Shown here one piece after another: positions 63,819 through 64,000 of a stretch of DNA of 64,000 bases. The position numbers were made by a program, and so were the translations under genes. The first letter of the stretch is position 1; each line of letters starts with the position of its first letter. The stretch lies in assembly GCA_040756515.1 (NCBI GenBank), contig JBFLYW010000010.1, positions 61,198 to 125,197 on the forward strand, written 5' to 3'. The DNA is from DSXH01 sp020724325 (lineage in GTDB: Bacteria; Bacteroidota; Ignavibacteria; Ignavibacteriales; Melioribacteraceae). The notes beneath the pieces are model-generated. The model saw nothing but the letters and a program-made list of their open reading frames with translations. It was not told where the DNA came from and made no database searches.

Positions 63819-64000
63819 TTGAAAAAGAACTCTCCAATTTTTTCAGAGCGTTCAAAGTTAATCCCCAATCATTCATTAGAAAATGTAATTGGTGGTGAAA
63901 AGTCAGTAACATTTTTGAATAAACCGACAATCCATTCTCGTTTTTTATCTGGAACTGACAGCTTCAATACAGTTTTACGATGTTTCGATATTGTCCAACT
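63819..64000 (+). CDS. Possible 5' end of an unrecognised gene
   Basis: An open frame runs from TTG 63819 to the window edge (KKNSPIFSERSKLIPNHSLE...). AAGG lies 8-9 bases before the TTG. No family is recognised and the minus strand is also fairly open, so this is tentative. Confidence 0.3.
   Translation, partial: MKKNSPIFSERSKLIPNHSLENVIGGEKSVTFLNKPTIHSRFLSGTDSFNTVLRCFDIVQ

Overview
This 64 kb window looks like chromosomal DNA from a low-GC member of the Bacteroidota/Ignavibacteriota (FCB) lineage, most likely an Ignavibacteria-type organism. The reasons are two SusC/SusD outer-membrane pairs, a third CarboxypepD_reg/TonB-type receptor, several TAnnTTTG-type -7 promoter boxes, an Mrp-type antiporter operon of the kind found in that group, and many short palindromic intergenic repeats. 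The lineage call is inference; no rRNA gene is present. I see no phage, integrase, transposase gene or CRISPR array.

Layout. 1-707: 5' part of an outer-membrane receptor (minus). 1.4-8.3 kb: NPP-type phosphodiesterase, a degenerate deacetylase-like protein, crotonase, a barrel protein and a DUF2231 membrane protein, a 7-copy tandem repeat array (5.89-6.84 kb), then an SDR reductase and truA. 8.6-17.7 kb: two tandem susC-susD pairs; the second susC is broken by a 1-base frameshift and an in-frame stop. 17.7-28.2 kb (minus): a DUF5683-like protein, mtaB, rpsA, cmk, a four-gene MacAB-like ABC exporter and suhB. 28.4-33.2 kb (plus): lon, a free-methionine-(R)-sulfoxide reductase and dnaX, followed by a palindrome-rich element with 18-bp inverted termini. 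34-37 kb (minus): a cysteine synthase homologue with a Cys-rich tail, and dsbD. 38-45.4 kb (minus): a ten-gene Mrp-type cation/proton antiporter operon. 45.8-46.2 kb: tRNA-Val and tRNA-Gly. 46.2-54.7 kb: an M50-like protease (plus), then a minus-strand run of nnr, vanZ-like, tonB, ABC ATPase, DUF218, leucine dehydrogenase, nusB and an MFS gene. 55-64 kb: aldehyde dehydrogenase, TerB-like protein, two tRNA-Ser genes, a small secreted protein, mtgA, ferritin, rpmB, an M28 peptidase and a DUF6600 protein.

Functionally the window mixes housekeeping genes (truA, rpsA, cmk, lon, dnaX, nusB, rpmB, nnr, mtaB, tRNAs) with envelope, nutrient-uptake and ion-homeostasis functions (SusCD, TonB, ABC exporter, DsbD, Mrp). 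The least ordinary content lies between genes: a tandem array, at least two families of dispersed hairpin elements, a TIR-bounded palindromic element, and two genes that carry repeat-like DNA inserted in frame. No clearly new multi-gene system was recognised; the strongest candidates for new biology are these repeats and the unusual subunit set of the Mrp operon.
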